A DNA stretch of 64,000 bases. It comes from Lycium barbarum (taxonomy: Eukaryota; Streptophyta; Magnoliopsida; Solanales; Solanaceae). The notes beneath the pieces are model-generated. The model saw nothing but the letters and a program-made list of their open reading frames with translations. It had not been told where the DNA came from and ran no database searches. Made by a program: the position numbers and the translations under genes. Location: assembly GCF_019175385.1 (NCBI RefSeq), contig NC_083338.1, positions 96,778,062-96,842,061 on the forward strand. Direction: 5' to 3'. Below, in pieces: positions 22,776 through 34,150 of this stretch (position 1 is the first letter of the stretch; each line of letters opens with the position of its first letter).

Positions 22776-24060
22776 ATGAATCAAAATCAGCAAAATTAAC
22801 GTGCTGGTAACCAGGGGAATCGGTTGAACAATCAGGCGAATGAATCAGTTGATGAGAATATTTTCGCTGATCTTGTTCCATAGGAGGACTATGCATCTGC
22901 TATTGTTCAGCCTCGAGTTGGAGCTGCTACTGTTAAAATTGACTCCTCCCTATACCAGTTGTTGAAACTTGAGGGATACTTTCGGAACTCTACCGAGAAT
23001 GACCCTCAACGTCATTTGCAGAATTTTGTGGATGTGTGTGCTAATCACATCCAGAACAACGTTCCACAAGATGCTACTATTCAAATATTCCTTAGCTGGA
23101 GAGACAAGAACATGGTTTGAGAAGCTGCCCCGAAATTCGATTACTTCATGGGCAGAGATGGTAGCTGCTTTTCTCACAAAGTGGTACCCCTCTAGCAAGA
23201 AGGCTGAAATTCGTGACAAGATATATGAATTTAAGCAGCGACCGCGGGAACAACTATATGAAGCCTAGGAGAGATTCAAGGAGTATTTGCAGAAGAGCCC
23301 GAATCATGGTTTTTCGGATCAAATATTAATGGAGAAGTTCTACCGAGGGCTAGATCCAGTGACGCAGTCAGTTGCTAATAATGCAGCTGATGGTTGTTTC
23401 ATGAACAAAACTTATCGACGAGTGACCACCATACTTAAGAAGCTGACTACTCATAATCAGGCTTGGCACTCAAACAATGCTGATGTGGTACCGTATGGTA
23501 GTGCTATGATCCAGAATATTGTGAAGGAGAATCAAGACACCCAGCAAACATTGGCAGAACTTGCAATAAATATTTCCTTGCTAACGAAGAAGTTTGATGA
23601 ATCCCAAATCAAGAAGGTAATTGTTTGTGAGGATGATACAGTTTTGACAAAAGGGATGTACCATGCTCAAGATGGTCCATTCCATGATGGGCCACCTATG
23701 CAGGTTGAAAATGCTAATTATGTTAATAACTCTCAAGGGGGTTACCAAAGACAGAATTACCAAGGTGGCTATCAGAATCAGAATCAATGGAGACCTCAGC
23801 AAGGTCAAGGTGCTTACAACAACTCTGGAAACTACAACAATAATTATGGTGGTGCGAACCAAGGGAGCTACAACAACAACAAAAATTTCGGGAACAAGAG
23901 TTCCAATCCTTATATACCACCGAAAGGGCAGTCAATAGAGCAAGGTAGTTCGAAGGTTGAAGCAATGCTTGAGAAGATTCTGTCCAATCAATCTAAGTCT
24001 GAAAGGACTTTATCTAGGCTGACAGAAATAGTGGGTTCCCATACAGTGGCTATTCAGTAG
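22776..24060 (+). pseudogene. Athila H gag
   Basis: Capsid/nucleocapsid precursor. The first ATG (22776) opens MNQNQQN, an Asn/Gln-rich start common in Athila Gag. The capsid core follows with a LEGYFRN block, HLQNFVDVC, and then TWFEKLPRNSITSW after a frame change near 23080. That frame change looks like a short deletion between ATTC repeats. The C-terminal part is very rich in Asn, Gly, Gln and Tyr (about 23730-23920) and ends in a coiled-coil-like segment (VEAMLEKILSNQSKSERTLS). In-frame stops lie at 22797, 22881, 23266 and 24058. Downstream coding continues in the same frame into protease, so gag and pol were one frame, as usual for Athila. Confidence 0.88.
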
Positions 24061-25041
24061 CTTGAGTCACAGATGAGGGATATTTCTAGAGAGCAGCACC
24101 CTCCTAAAAAGGGAGGACTTCCGAGTGACACTATTCCAAATCCAAAGAATGGGGGAGACAGTGTAGACCGTGTGTTTTCCATCACTACTAGGAGTGGTAA
24201 AACACTCCACGGGGCTGATGAGAAGGTGATTGATCTTGAGCCGATAGATGAAGAGGATGAGGTGCATTCTGAAGCACCCATTATTGCTGATGAGAATCCT
24301 ACTGACAAGAAGGTTGCTGATATTCCAGAGATGGTGAAGGAAGCTGATAACATAAGAAAGCAGGCTGTAAAAGGGGCTCTCCGCCCTTTGACGCAACCTT
24401 TCAAATCTAAACCTCCCTTTCCTCAGAGGTTGGTAAAGAAGAAGAAAGATGCTAAGTTCGAGAAGTTTTATGATCAGTTGAAGCAGTTATCTCTAAACTT
24501 TCCCTTCTTGGAAGCTGTCAAGGAGATGCCCGGTTTTGCTAAATTTTTGAAGGATCTGTTGACCAAGAAGAAGACGGTTCAACATGAAACCGTGAGTTTG
24601 ACTCACACTGTGAGTTCCATCATTTCAACTACAACTGTTCAGAAAAAGGGAGATCCTGGGGCGTTCACCATTCCTTATTCTGTTGGGCACCATGATTTTG
24701 CTCGTGCATTGTGTGATAATGGGGCGAGCATTAATCTGATGCCTCTTGCTATATATAAATAGTCAGGTTTGGGGATGCTAAGCCCGAATACTATGAGATT
24801 ACAAATGGCTGATAGGTCTATCAAAAGACCTGTTGGGGTGGTTGATGATGTACTTGTGGGGGTTGGTGATTTTATGTTGCCCGCTGGTTTTGTGATTCTT
24901 GTCTGTGCTGTTGATCCGGACATTCCTATTATTCTGGGGAGACCTTTCCTTGCTACAGGGAGGGCTCTGATGGATTCAGAGAAAAATGGAATCAAGTTCC
25001 GAGTCAACGATGAAGAAGTGACTTTTTAGGCTAGCAATGGG
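24061..25041 (+). pseudogene. Athila H protease region
   Basis: Continues in frame from gag. After a charged linker (GDSVDRVFSITTRSG; acidic DLEPIDEEDE) comes an FYDQLKQLSLNFPFLEA block often seen before Athila proteases, and then the aspartic protease. The active-site motif is CDNGASINLMP (about 24711-24743), where Leu is more usual at the Asn. The flap and second half follow ([27 protein letters not shown], 24922-24978). Stops at 24760 and 25027 interrupt it. Protease would cut the Gag-Pol polyprotein. Confidence 0.85.
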
Positions 25042-26830
25042 ATGAAGTTACTAAGTGCTTACGAGAGTATTTCCGTAATTGATTCGTTTGATGTTGTTGA
25101 TGAAGCAGTGGACTTCAAAATGGAAGAAGAAATTTTGGGTGATGCTCTAGCCGATATTCTTATGAATTTCGATGCAGGAGACATGGAAGGCTATGTGGAG
25201 ACATTTAATTCACTTGTTGGGTTGGGCTCATATTCATACCACCCAAAGAAACTAAATCTTGATCTGGAAAATAGAAAAACTCCTCCAGCAAATCCTTCGA
25301 TCATTGAGCCACCTAAGTTGGAGCTTAAGCAGCTCCCATCACATCTGAAATATGAGTTCCTTGGTCCGGATAATAGATTACTGGTGATTGTTTTAGCCCT
25401 ATTGACTGAGGAGCAGATTTTACAACTCTTGGAGGTGTTGCGGGAGTATAGGCGTGCTATTGGTTGGACCATAGCAGACATTCGAGGTATTTCATCTGGG
25501 ATCTGTGAGCACAAAATCCAGTTGGAGGAAGATAGAAAACCGAGTGTAGAGCATCATAGGCGACTGAATGAGAATATGCAAGAGGTCCTCAAGAAAGAGA
25601 TCATCAAATGGCTGGATGCGGGCGTGGTTTACCCAATTACTGATAGTAAATGGGTGAGCCCAATCCAATGTGTTCCTAAGAAGGGCGGCATTACTGTTGT
25701 GCCGAATGCAAAGAATGAGTTGATCCCGACCAGAACTGTCACCGGATGGAGAGTTTGCATGGACTATCGCAAGCTCAACACAACCACTTGGAAGGACCAT
25801 TTCCCTATGCCCTTCATTGATCAGATGCTTGATAGGCTAGCAGGGCGTTCCTACTATTGCTTCCTTGATGGTTATTTGGGCTACAATCAGATCAACATTG
25901 CTTTGGAAGATTAGGAGAAGACCACTTTTACTTGTCCTTATGGGACGTTTTCATTTAGCTGAATGCCTTTTGGTTTTTGTAATGCACCAGCCACTTTTCA
26001 GAGGTGCATGATGTCAATCTTCTCTGACATGGTAGAGGACTTTTTGGAAGTATTCATGGATGACTTCTCTGTTGTGGGGGATTCGTTTGAAGACTGTCTT
26101 AGCCATCTGGGTCAAGTGCTGAAAAGATGTGAGGAGACAAATCTCTTGCTAAATTGGGAGAAGTGTTATTTTATGGTGAAGGAAGGAATCGTCCTCGGTC
26201 ACAAAATCTCTGAAAAGGGAATCGAGGTCGATCAAGCAAAAATTGATGTGATTGCAAAACTTCCACCACCTATCTCAGTCAAAGGTGTCCGAAGTTTCTT
26301 GGGACATGCTGGGTTCTACAGGCGCTTCATCAAAGATTTCTCCAAGATTGCTAACCCAATGTGCATGCTTCTTGAAAAAGAGGCTAAATTTGTGTTTGAT
26401 GATAAGTGCCAGAAGTCGTTTGAGGAGTTAAAAGAGCGTCTCACTACTGCTCCTATTATTGTTGCTCCTGACGGGTCCTTGCCATTTGAACTGATGTGTG
26501 ATGCTAGTGGTTTTGCAATAGGTGCTGTGCTTGGGCAGAGGCACAATAAAATTATGCACCCGATCTATTATGCAAACAGAACACTGAATGCTGCCCAGAT
26601 GAATTACACCGTGACGGAGCAAGAGCTGCTTGCCATTGTGTTTGCTTTTGAGAAATTTCGGGCCTACTTGTTGGGGTCCAAAGTAGTGGTTTACACTGAT
26701 CATGCAGCCTTGAGATACCTCATGGCAAAGAAGGAAGCAAAGCCGTGACTGATCAGATGGGTGCTATTGCTGCAAGAGTTTGATATTGAGGTGAAGGACC
26801 GCAAGGGCACTGAAAACCAGGTTGCTGACC
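25042..26830 (+). pseudogene. Athila H reverse transcriptase and RNase H
   Basis: Same frame as gag and protease. RT fingers and palm run from about 25540 (VVYPITDSKWVSPIQCVPKK; GWRVCMDYRKLN; MPFIDQMLDRLAG; MPFGFCNAPATFQRCM) to the catalytic FMDDFSVVG (about 26056) and a thumb with VRSFLGHAGFYRRFI. RNase H follows with MCDASGFAIGAVLGQ, TEQELLAIVFAFEKF, YTDHAALRYL and [10 protein letters not shown], so the expected acidic residues are all present. Stops at 25912 (before EKTTF), 25960 (before MPFG) and 26746 (after KEAKP) are the only breaks. Related elements normally have Gln, Arg and Arg at these places. Confidence 0.93.
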
Positions 26831-28256
26831 ATCTCTCTCGGCTTGAAGAGGCTGGGAGACCTTCTGATGAGCTTGATATAGATGATGCTTTTCCGGATGA
26901 GAGGGTATTGGCTGTGTCAAATGAGGTGGCACCCTGGTATGCTGACATTGCCAATTATTTGGTAACAGGCATAGTTCCAGAAGATATCAAAGCCTACCAA
27001 AAGAAGAAATTCTTGCGGGATGCTCGACAGTACTATTGGGACGAGCCTTATTTGTTCCGAACATGCGCTGACAACATCATTCGGCGTTGTGTTCCGAAAA
27101 GTGAAGTGATGGCGATTCTAAAGGCGTGCCATGACTCTCCTGTTGGGGGTCATCATAGCGAAAACCAGATTGCGGCTAAGGTACTTGAGTGCGGCTATTG
27201 CTGGCTGACCATTTTTCATGATGCTAATCTATTAGTGCGGTCCTGTGATCAATGTCAGAGGCAAGGGAATATCGGCAGAAGGCAAGAGATGCCTATGAAT
27301 TTTGTTATGGAGGTAGAAGTGTTCGATGTCTGGGGGATTGACTTTATGGGACCCTTTGTGAGTTCAGGTGGCATGAAATACATCTTGGTTGCTGTGGACT
27401 ATGTGTCAAAATGAGTAGAAGATGTGGCTTTACCTAATAACGAGGCCAAGAGTGTCATGGGGTTCCTTAGAAGAACATATTTACTCGCTTTGGTACTCCG
27501 AGGGCTATAATCAGCGATGGTGGTTCCCACTTTTGTAATAGAGCTTTCACGGGACTGATGGAGATATATGAGGTCAAACATAGGGTGGAAACACCTTATC
27601 ATCCTCAGACAAGTGGGCAAGTTAAAGTATCCAATAGGGAGATTAAGAGTATCCTAGCAAAAACAGTAAATGCAAATAGAACTGATTGGGCCCGCAAGCT
27701 CGATGATGCTCTATGAGCATACCGGACTGCTTTCAAGACTCCGATTGGGACTTCACCCTTCAAGCTTGTGTTCGAAAAAGCTTGTCACTTGTCGGTTGAA
27801 CTGGAGCACAAGGCTATGCGGGCGCTGAAGAAACTGAATATGGATTGGGAGGAAGCAACCAAGCTCAGGTTGTTTCAACTAAATGAAATGGATGAGTTTC
27901 GGTACTAGGCATATGAGAGTACAACACTTTATAAAGAAAGGATGAAGCAATTCCATGACAAGAAGATCCTGAAGTGAGAGTTCTACAAGGGTGACCCTGT
28001 ATTGTTGTTTAACTCTCGGTTGAAGTTGTTGCCTGGTAAGCTTAAATCATGGTGGTCTGGTCCGTTTGAGGTGGTAGGTGTTTCACCCCATGGAGCAATT
28101 GAGTTAAAGTCCGGAGATGGAACTCGGACATTTAAGGTGAATGGGCATAGATTGAAGCACTATCACGGAATGGTTTCGGAGGATAGGATTGTTGACCGTT
28201 ACAGGTTGAAGCACCTCAGAACGAACAATAATCTGATGTACCAAGATAAGGAGTGA
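26831..28256 (+). pseudogene. Athila H integrase
   Basis: The zinc-binding HHCC domain is at about 27127-27270 ([18 protein letters not shown] and [11 protein letters not shown]). The DDE core has the first Asp in [10 protein letters not shown] (about 27331-27360), the second in IISDGGSHF (about 27509-27535) and the Glu in NREIKSIL (about 27638). A C-terminal domain follows ([27 protein letters not shown]). There is no chromodomain, which agrees with Athila. A stop lies at 27412 (in SK-VE, usually Trp), one base has been lost near 27470 and stops lie at 27714, 27906 and 27975. The end at 28256 matches the usual end of Athila pol. Confidence 0.9.
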
Positions 28257-29029
28257 ATGGTCACCACCGTCGTGCCGCGACGTTAAATTAAGCGCTTCTT
28301 GGGAGGCAACCCAAGTGTAATGTTTATTTTTCTTTTGGTTGTTTTTGATTACATATAGGGTAATGGTTGTTTTGGTGTAGGAATATATTGCAGTGTTGCT
28401 GAACAGCAGGTAAGTTAAGTAGTAAGGCACTGTTTTGCAACATTGCAAAATACGCATGCACTTTACGGACCGTATTTCACAATACGGCTCGTAAAATGGG
28501 TCGTATTTAACAATGTCACAAAACAGTATGCACTGTAATGCAACATGGAAGTTTACAACCATGGAAAACGGACCGTATTATGAAATACGGTCCGTAAATT
28601 GGATCGTAATCTTTCATGAGACAATACAGTGTACTGCCCACATCAACATCTCTAAATACAGGTCGTAAATCACTTTACGGACCATATTTAGAATTAAAAA
28701 AAAAGCACGATTTAAATATAATAGAGGGCAGCGATTTAAATCAAGGGCAGAGAACCGTTTCACCCCCATTAACTTCCCTCCATTAACTCACCCTCTATTA
28801 ACGTTCCCTCTTCAACTTTCCTCCTTCTTCTCAAACCCCCACGATTTCCCACCATAAACCCTTCATCTTCCATTTTTCTAAACTCCATAAATACACAACT
28901 CAAACTAAAAAATAAACCCACTCTCACCAAAATTCGTAATCTTTCTGCCCTAGGTTTAAATTTGGTTGTGATTGAAGTTGTGTTCTCCAAGTATTTGCTG
29001 ATTGTGATCTGTTGGTTCATAATAAAAAG
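28257..29029 (+). promoter_or_regulatory. Athila H inter-ORF region with possible internal promoter
   Basis: Between pol and ORF3 lies non-coding DNA. It has a second dyad cluster (about 28452-28690: ACTTTACGGACCGTATTTC, AATACGGTCCGTAAAT and degenerate copies), then an A/T-rich stretch, a CT-rich stretch (28760-28860), a CATAAATAC box (28886-28894) and a leader ending in a splice-donor-like AAAG|GTATGA (29029/29030). This repeats the order seen in the LTR (dyads, TATA-like box, leader), so I infer a possible second promoter for ORF3. It is not proven. Confidence 0.4.
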
Positions 29030-29649
29030 GTATGATTGACATTCTCTACTCTTATTTTCCAGCAGTGAGTTTAAACTTGATGGTAAGTATTGATTAGGCT
29101 AGGTTTTGTGAAATTAAGTGCTTGCTTACCTTGGTTAATGATCTTGTAAGGGGATAGATATGTTAAATTCTTTTAATTCTCTTGGTAGGGTGTTAATAAA
29201 ACCCAAATGGGTTGGAGGGCATTCCATACTTTAAAATCCAAAATTTGAAGTTTTGGTCTTCCCACCAATAGCTTGACTCTTGAGGGAATTATGAAAAATT
29301 AGTAGAAAGTTGGGTAAAGTCTGAGTAACCTAATCCCCAAAATAATGTGAAACCGAGATGTGCAACGAAATCCTGAAATCAGAACATGTTCTCTGTCAGT
29401 GATGTGAAACACGATCATACTTTACGGACCGTATTTCAGTTTACGGTCCGTCTTTAAGCATGTCACTAAGGGACAGAAAGGTCTCCATAAAGTGAGCAGT
29501 TTACGATCGTACTTTACGGACCGTATTTCAATTTATGGTCTGTCTTTTGAGTTTACGGTCACAGACAGAACACAATGTTTGTGCAGAGTCAGTTTGTCTT
29601 ATTGTTGATCGGATGTTCTGTGGTAGATAATATAATGTGTCTTTTGCAG
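29030..29649 (+). other. Predicted intron in the ORF3 leader
   Basis: Donor GTATGA at 29030 and acceptor TTTTGCAG ending at 29649, three bases upstream of the ORF3 ATG (29652). The 620-bp interval is T-rich near the acceptor, has many stops and holds a third cluster of dyad motifs (about 29420-29560). Splicing to make an env-like mRNA is known for some Athila-group elements. The exact sites here are my prediction. Confidence 0.45.
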
Positions 29650-29651
29650 GA

Positions 29652-31116
29652 ATGGGTCAAAAAAGGAGTGCAAAGAAACCGGGGGCCAAAAGCACTAGCA
29701 TAAGAAAGAAAGCGCGCTCGGATTCAAGGTTGATAGATGAACCCTCTAATTCGGAAGGGGAACAATCAGGATCCGAGTGCGCAGAGGTTATACCGCCACC
29801 AAAGGTCAGGGGGCCCCCACGCAAGGCACACCGGCAAGGCCATCGCAGCCTCCACCTATGACCCCGTCTAAGTCTGCGCCGGAAGCCTCCCAGTCTGAAG
29901 AGGGGGATTCTGACGCGAAAGTATCAAGCAGGGGGCAACCCATCAAACGGATCAGAAGAGTGACTCAGCAGGGCCAAGTGATGGTAATGATCCAGATGAT
30001 GGTACGCCGCCAAAGGGTCGTAAACTGGCCATCAGGACCAAACAGCTGGAGGAAGAAAAACTTCGGTTCTCGGTCAAAGGGTCAAAGAAATTGTATGACC
30101 AATGGATGGCCGGGACAGAAACTGGGGGACAGCCGCAGCGGAAAATATTTGAAGAACGATGACTGATTTTTGATGGTATCTCGGCTCATCCACAGCTGGA
30201 TGATACCATCAAAATGTACAAGCTAGATGTGTTCACTCATGAGTCGGGAGATTATGCTCCGCACATTGTGCGGGAATTCTATGCATCATATGGGGCTGTG
30301 TTGATGTCGATGAAGAAGCCCAGTCGTGCTTGGCATGAGATACCCATTCTGGAGAATGTGACAGTCCGGAACTCACTTGTTGATATTTCCTCCAAAGCCA
30401 TCAACAAAGTCCTGTTTGGTAATGATTTTGTGGCTCCCACTAATCTGAGCCTGTTCCTAGACAAACGAGACAGGAAAGACAAGAAATCTGTGAGGGAATG
30501 GACTACTGCGATTATCACATTTGAGCCCCATAAGCAAAAATGGACTAATGATGGGAGAATCGAGATTGCTAAAAGTTGTTTGTTCACGGAGGATAAGTTT
30601 TGGTGGACGTTGCTTCGGTACAGGATCACTGCAACCCAGGCAGATAATACCCTCTCCACCAGTCAGGCAGTCACTATTGCCTCGTTGATGTCAAGGTACC
30701 CGATGAATATTGGGGAGCTAATAGCTGAGGAGCTGTATGTGCGGGCACCCAAGCCCAACCAGAACATGGTATTTCCGTGTCTTATCACGGAATTGTGTAG
30801 ACGGGGAAGGATATTTCAGCTTCGAGAATGGGACGGCACCATCACAGCCGCTCGTATAGGGGATTAGAGAAAAAATAAGGTAAAGAGCAAGAAGGACCAA
30901 GAGGCAAATCAGTCCGGTGATGATGACGACACTTAGCTAGAGTTGAGTCCGAGCCATGCTTATGGGACTGACCCAGTAGAGTCCGAGATTGGTGCTGCTA
31001 CTACTGAGATTGATGCTCCTATTACAGGTGTCCCAGATACTGTAGATACACCGGCTTTTGCAGCTACACTGGGTGTTTCTGAGGCAAGACCTCCACCACC
31101 ACCTCCGGCCACATAG
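29652..31116 (+). pseudogene. Athila H ORF3 (env-position ORF with plant-transposon-protein-like domain)
   Basis: An extra ORF in the env position. It begins MGQKRSAKKPGAKSTSIRKK, a basic nuclear-signal-like N-terminus. An acidic/proline-rich spacer with a frame change near 29800 follows, then a conserved globular part (about 30170-30867) with LDVFTHESGDYAPHIVREFY, LVDISSKAINKVLFG and MSRYPMNIGELIAEE. This resembles the 'putative plant transposon protein' domain found in many plant genome annotations. A charged tail and a poly-Pro segment end at 31116. Stops at 30160, 30865 and about 30934 and at least two frameshifts break it. I see no signal peptide or membrane segment, so an envelope role is not supported by the sequence. 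Confidence 0.65.
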
Positions 31117-31842
31117 GGCTAGTAGAGATTCAATGGGGTAGTTGCATATAAAAACAAATAGCAGAAAATTGTCACACAAAAATATTTTCAAGTTGGATAG
31201 GAATAAAACCACATCGAGGTTGAAAACTTGAAAGAAACTTGAAAGGGGTTGGAAAGAAAAGAGGCGAATCAAGGTGAAGAGATGTTGTAGTGTTCAAGGA
31301 GGGTGAGTCACTAATATCCAAAAAGTGTCCTACCCGTCCCTAAGCCTACATTACAAGCCAAAACAAGTCCTAATGTGATCACAACCGAACGAGCCTAGGA
31401 TGAAAACATAGAAAATAAGGGCAAGCCTATGGTATTTGCATGTGTAGCTATGAATTTCTTTGTGAGTGTGAGTGTTTTTCTCTTCTCTTTCATCTTCGTC
31501 CCATCCTTGTTGTATTTATGTGTATTGGGACATCCTTTGGTCTATGTGAGGGCATAAGGATGAGAATCGAGCAAAATAAGTGAGCGCCTAAAGTAGCGTT
31601 TGTGTGCATCATAATATGTTCGATAATGTAATGTCATGCATTGAAGCTTCATTGTTAGTCATAGCGTTCTTGAGTTGTGTATATTGCTTTGAAATAGAAA
31701 ATTGGGGTGGTCCTTTGAAGAAAAACATGCATGCCGGTAGTTCAGAGTCAAAACCAATGTAGACATTGTTATTCTATGATATCTATGTGTAGATTGAGTC
31801 GTTGTTTTGCATGGCTTGCTTGAGGACAAGCAAATACTTTAA
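31117..31842 (+). other. Athila H 3' untranslated region
   Basis: Non-coding DNA from ORF3 to the polypurine tract. It ends with GCTTGAGGACAAGCAA (about 31828-31843), a block commonly seen just upstream of Athila polypurine tracts. I see no gene in it. Confidence 0.6.
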
Positions 31843-31853
31843 GTTGGGGGTGT
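31843..31853 (+). other. Athila polypurine tract
   Basis: GTTGGGGGTGT preceded by CTTTAA, directly upstream of the 3' LTR start at 31854. It matches the TTTAAGTTGGGGG form typical of Athila. Confidence 0.8.
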
Positions 31854-33268
31854 TGATGTGGCGTGATTTTACGCCACAAATCGATGCTTTTCTGCAATAA
31901 GTTTTACTTGTTTTTAAGCAAGTCTATGTGATTTCACGTGGTTTTTAGTGTTTTTCAGGAAACGGAACAGAGTCAGAATTGAAACAGTTGAAAGTGCAGA
32001 AGTGGACGTAAAGTGAGTTTACGATCCGTATTCTCAAATACGGGTCGTATTCCATGGTCGTATTAAAGAATAACAGAACCAAAAAGGGAGGTTGAGGACA
32101 TGGTGATTTACGAACTCAGTTGACGGACCGTATTTCAATTTATGGTCCGTATTTCAAGGCGTATTTAACCATTCGAGCATTTGGCAGAAAGTCGGAGTTT
32201 TGAAAGTTGAAAGACGACTGGGCAGTTTACGGGCCGTAAACCACTTTACGATCCGTATTTCAAAAGATCGAAGTTTCTCACAACTGGAAGGACGACTTGG
32301 TCGCAAACCACTTTACGGTCTGTATTTCACTTTACGGACCGTATTTCGTATCGACGGGACCAAAGTGCAAATCTACAACTTTCACGTTTTCAGAACCTAT
32401 AAATAGTCATTGTAGGGTTTTAATAGTGATCAGTTATTATATTTTTGTCTCTTGACTTAGAACATAAAATACTCTCTAGTTTTTGAAGGTTCAAACATCA
32501 ATTCAAGTATTATCAATTCATCTTTTCTTCCAAAGTAAGCAATTATGAATTCTTCAAATTCTTATTTCTTGTTCTTTGTCATGAGTAGCTAAATTTCCTT
32601 ACTAGGGTTGTGAACCCAATGATGGGTGTTTTGTGATTGGGTTTGTGATTGATATACATATAATGGATTATTAGGGTTTATTTATACTTCATTCTTCATT
32701 CATAATTAATGGTTGCAAACATTGATTAAAGCCATAAACCCTGATTTATTTGGGAAAATAATTAGGGTTGGTAAGAATAAATAACAAGGACTCAAAGCTT
32801 TAAACTTTGTTTAATAAATTCACTTAGGAATAAGAAAAATTTACTTGGCATGATTAATCGTTCTTCATAGTTACTTTCTTATATTTGGGAAAATCATAGA
32901 AAGACATAATCTTTATTTATTGGGAAATAGTAGAGATTCATATATGGATTAAGTGCATTCATATAATGATCCATTAGAAGTATATCGAGATCAATACCCA
33001 TGATCATACACTCTATCTAGCGGGGACACAACCTTAGTTACTTTTACCATAAATTTCCACCAAAGCAATTAGATAGCAATTAGTTATAGAAAAACCAACT
33101 TTTACCAAAATCATCGGATTAAGACATTAGACCTAGAACTTAGCATCCTACGACTTTAGTAACCTTTTCACACCATATTCCCTGTGGGATTCGACCCCAA
33201 CCTTGTTGGGTTACTATATTTGACAACGTCCGCGTTATACCATTAATAGGTGTAATTTGAGCGTATCA
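31854..33268 (+). mobile_element. Element H 3' LTR
   Basis: 1415 bp and nearly identical to 21259-22655. It holds the dyad cluster (32005-32350) and TATAAATA (32398-32405). It ends GCGTATCA followed by the TSD ATGGG (33269-33273), after which the RT gene of element C resumes. Confidence 0.93.
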
Positions 33269-33273
33269 ATGGG

Positions 33274-34150
33274 ATAATTGTTTCGGACAGTCACCTTATT
33301 CAGCTATCGGCAATCAATACACATATTCATAGACCCATCCTTCTTCTTAACAAATAACACAGGAGCACCCCACGGAGAGGCATTCGGGCAAATAAACCCC
33401 TTACTCAGAAGATCTTGCAACTGCTCTTTCAATTCCCTGAGTTCTACTGGTGCCATCCTATAAGGTGGAATAAAGATAGGATGAGTCCCTGGGTCTAAGT
33501 CAATCCTGAAGTCAATATCACGATCTGGTGGCATACCAGGCAAGTCCGCGGGGAACACATCCGCAAACTCGCGTGCCACTGGAACCGAATCAAGGGATGA
33601 AGTATCTGCACTGGTATCACGGATATGTGCCAGATAAGCTAAACACTCCTTTTCTACCAGCTTCCTAGCACGAACAAAGGATATTACTTTCTTAGGGAGG
33701 GGACTAAGGTTACCCTTCTATTCGAGTCTAGGTGCCCTGGGCATGGCTAGTATAACAGTCTTAGAGTGGCAATCAAGTATAGCATAATGCGGGGACAACC
33801 AACTCATACCCAAAATAACATCGAAATCTACCATGTCTAAAATTATCAAATTTGCCCAAGTACTATACCCCATAAAAGAAATTGTACACGCATGCTAGAC
33901 GCTATCCACTACCACAGAATCCCTAACAGGAGTAGACACAAAAATAGGGATACCAAGAGTATCACACATTATATCTAGACCCACAGCAAAATAAGTAGAT
34001 ACATAGGAAAAGGTAGAAACCGGATCAAACAAAACAGAAGCCATACAGTCATAAATAGGGATAGTACCTGTGATAACTGCATCGGAGGCCTCAGCCTCGG
34101 GTCTACCTGGGAAGGCGTACAAATGACCGCGCCCTCCTGTCTCCTGCGTA
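33274..34150 (-). pseudogene. Element C protease and RT N-terminal part
   Basis: Minus-strand pol start. The protease has an active-site-like LFDPVSTFSYVS (about 34040-34010), where DPGST is usual, so Gly is replaced by Val. DFDVILGMSWLSPHYA follows (about 33830-33780). The linker [17 protein letters not shown] leads to RT with [22 protein letters not shown] and [19 protein letters not shown] stop follows the C-I-D-C-R segment where Gln is usual, and another lies at 33893-33895. The reading stops at the Athila insertion (33268) and continues at 21258. Confidence 0.85.

Larger units (their letters stand above)
21259..33268 (+). mobile_element. Element H: Athila-type Gypsy retrotransposon
   Basis: A complete plus-strand element of 12,010 bp. 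LTRs are 21259-22655 (1397 bp) and 31854-33268 (1415 bp), starting TGATGTGGCG and ending GCGTATCA. The TSD ATGGG is at 21254-21258 and 33269-33273, and the RT genes of F and J show the uninterrupted sequence at the same place. It has a tRNA-Asp-type primer site (22661-22679), gag, pro, RT, RNase H, integrase, an extra ORF3 and a polypurine tract GTTGGGGGTGT (31843-31853). This order defines Athila. The LTRs differ at roughly 2% over the last 860 bp by eye, making it one of the youngest insertions here. The genes nevertheless carry many stops. Confidence 0.93.

Noticed and set aside
22950..31272. Minus-strand frames opposite the Athila genes
   Set aside because: They are antisense shadows of gag, pol and ORF3; the sense strand carries the recognised motifs.
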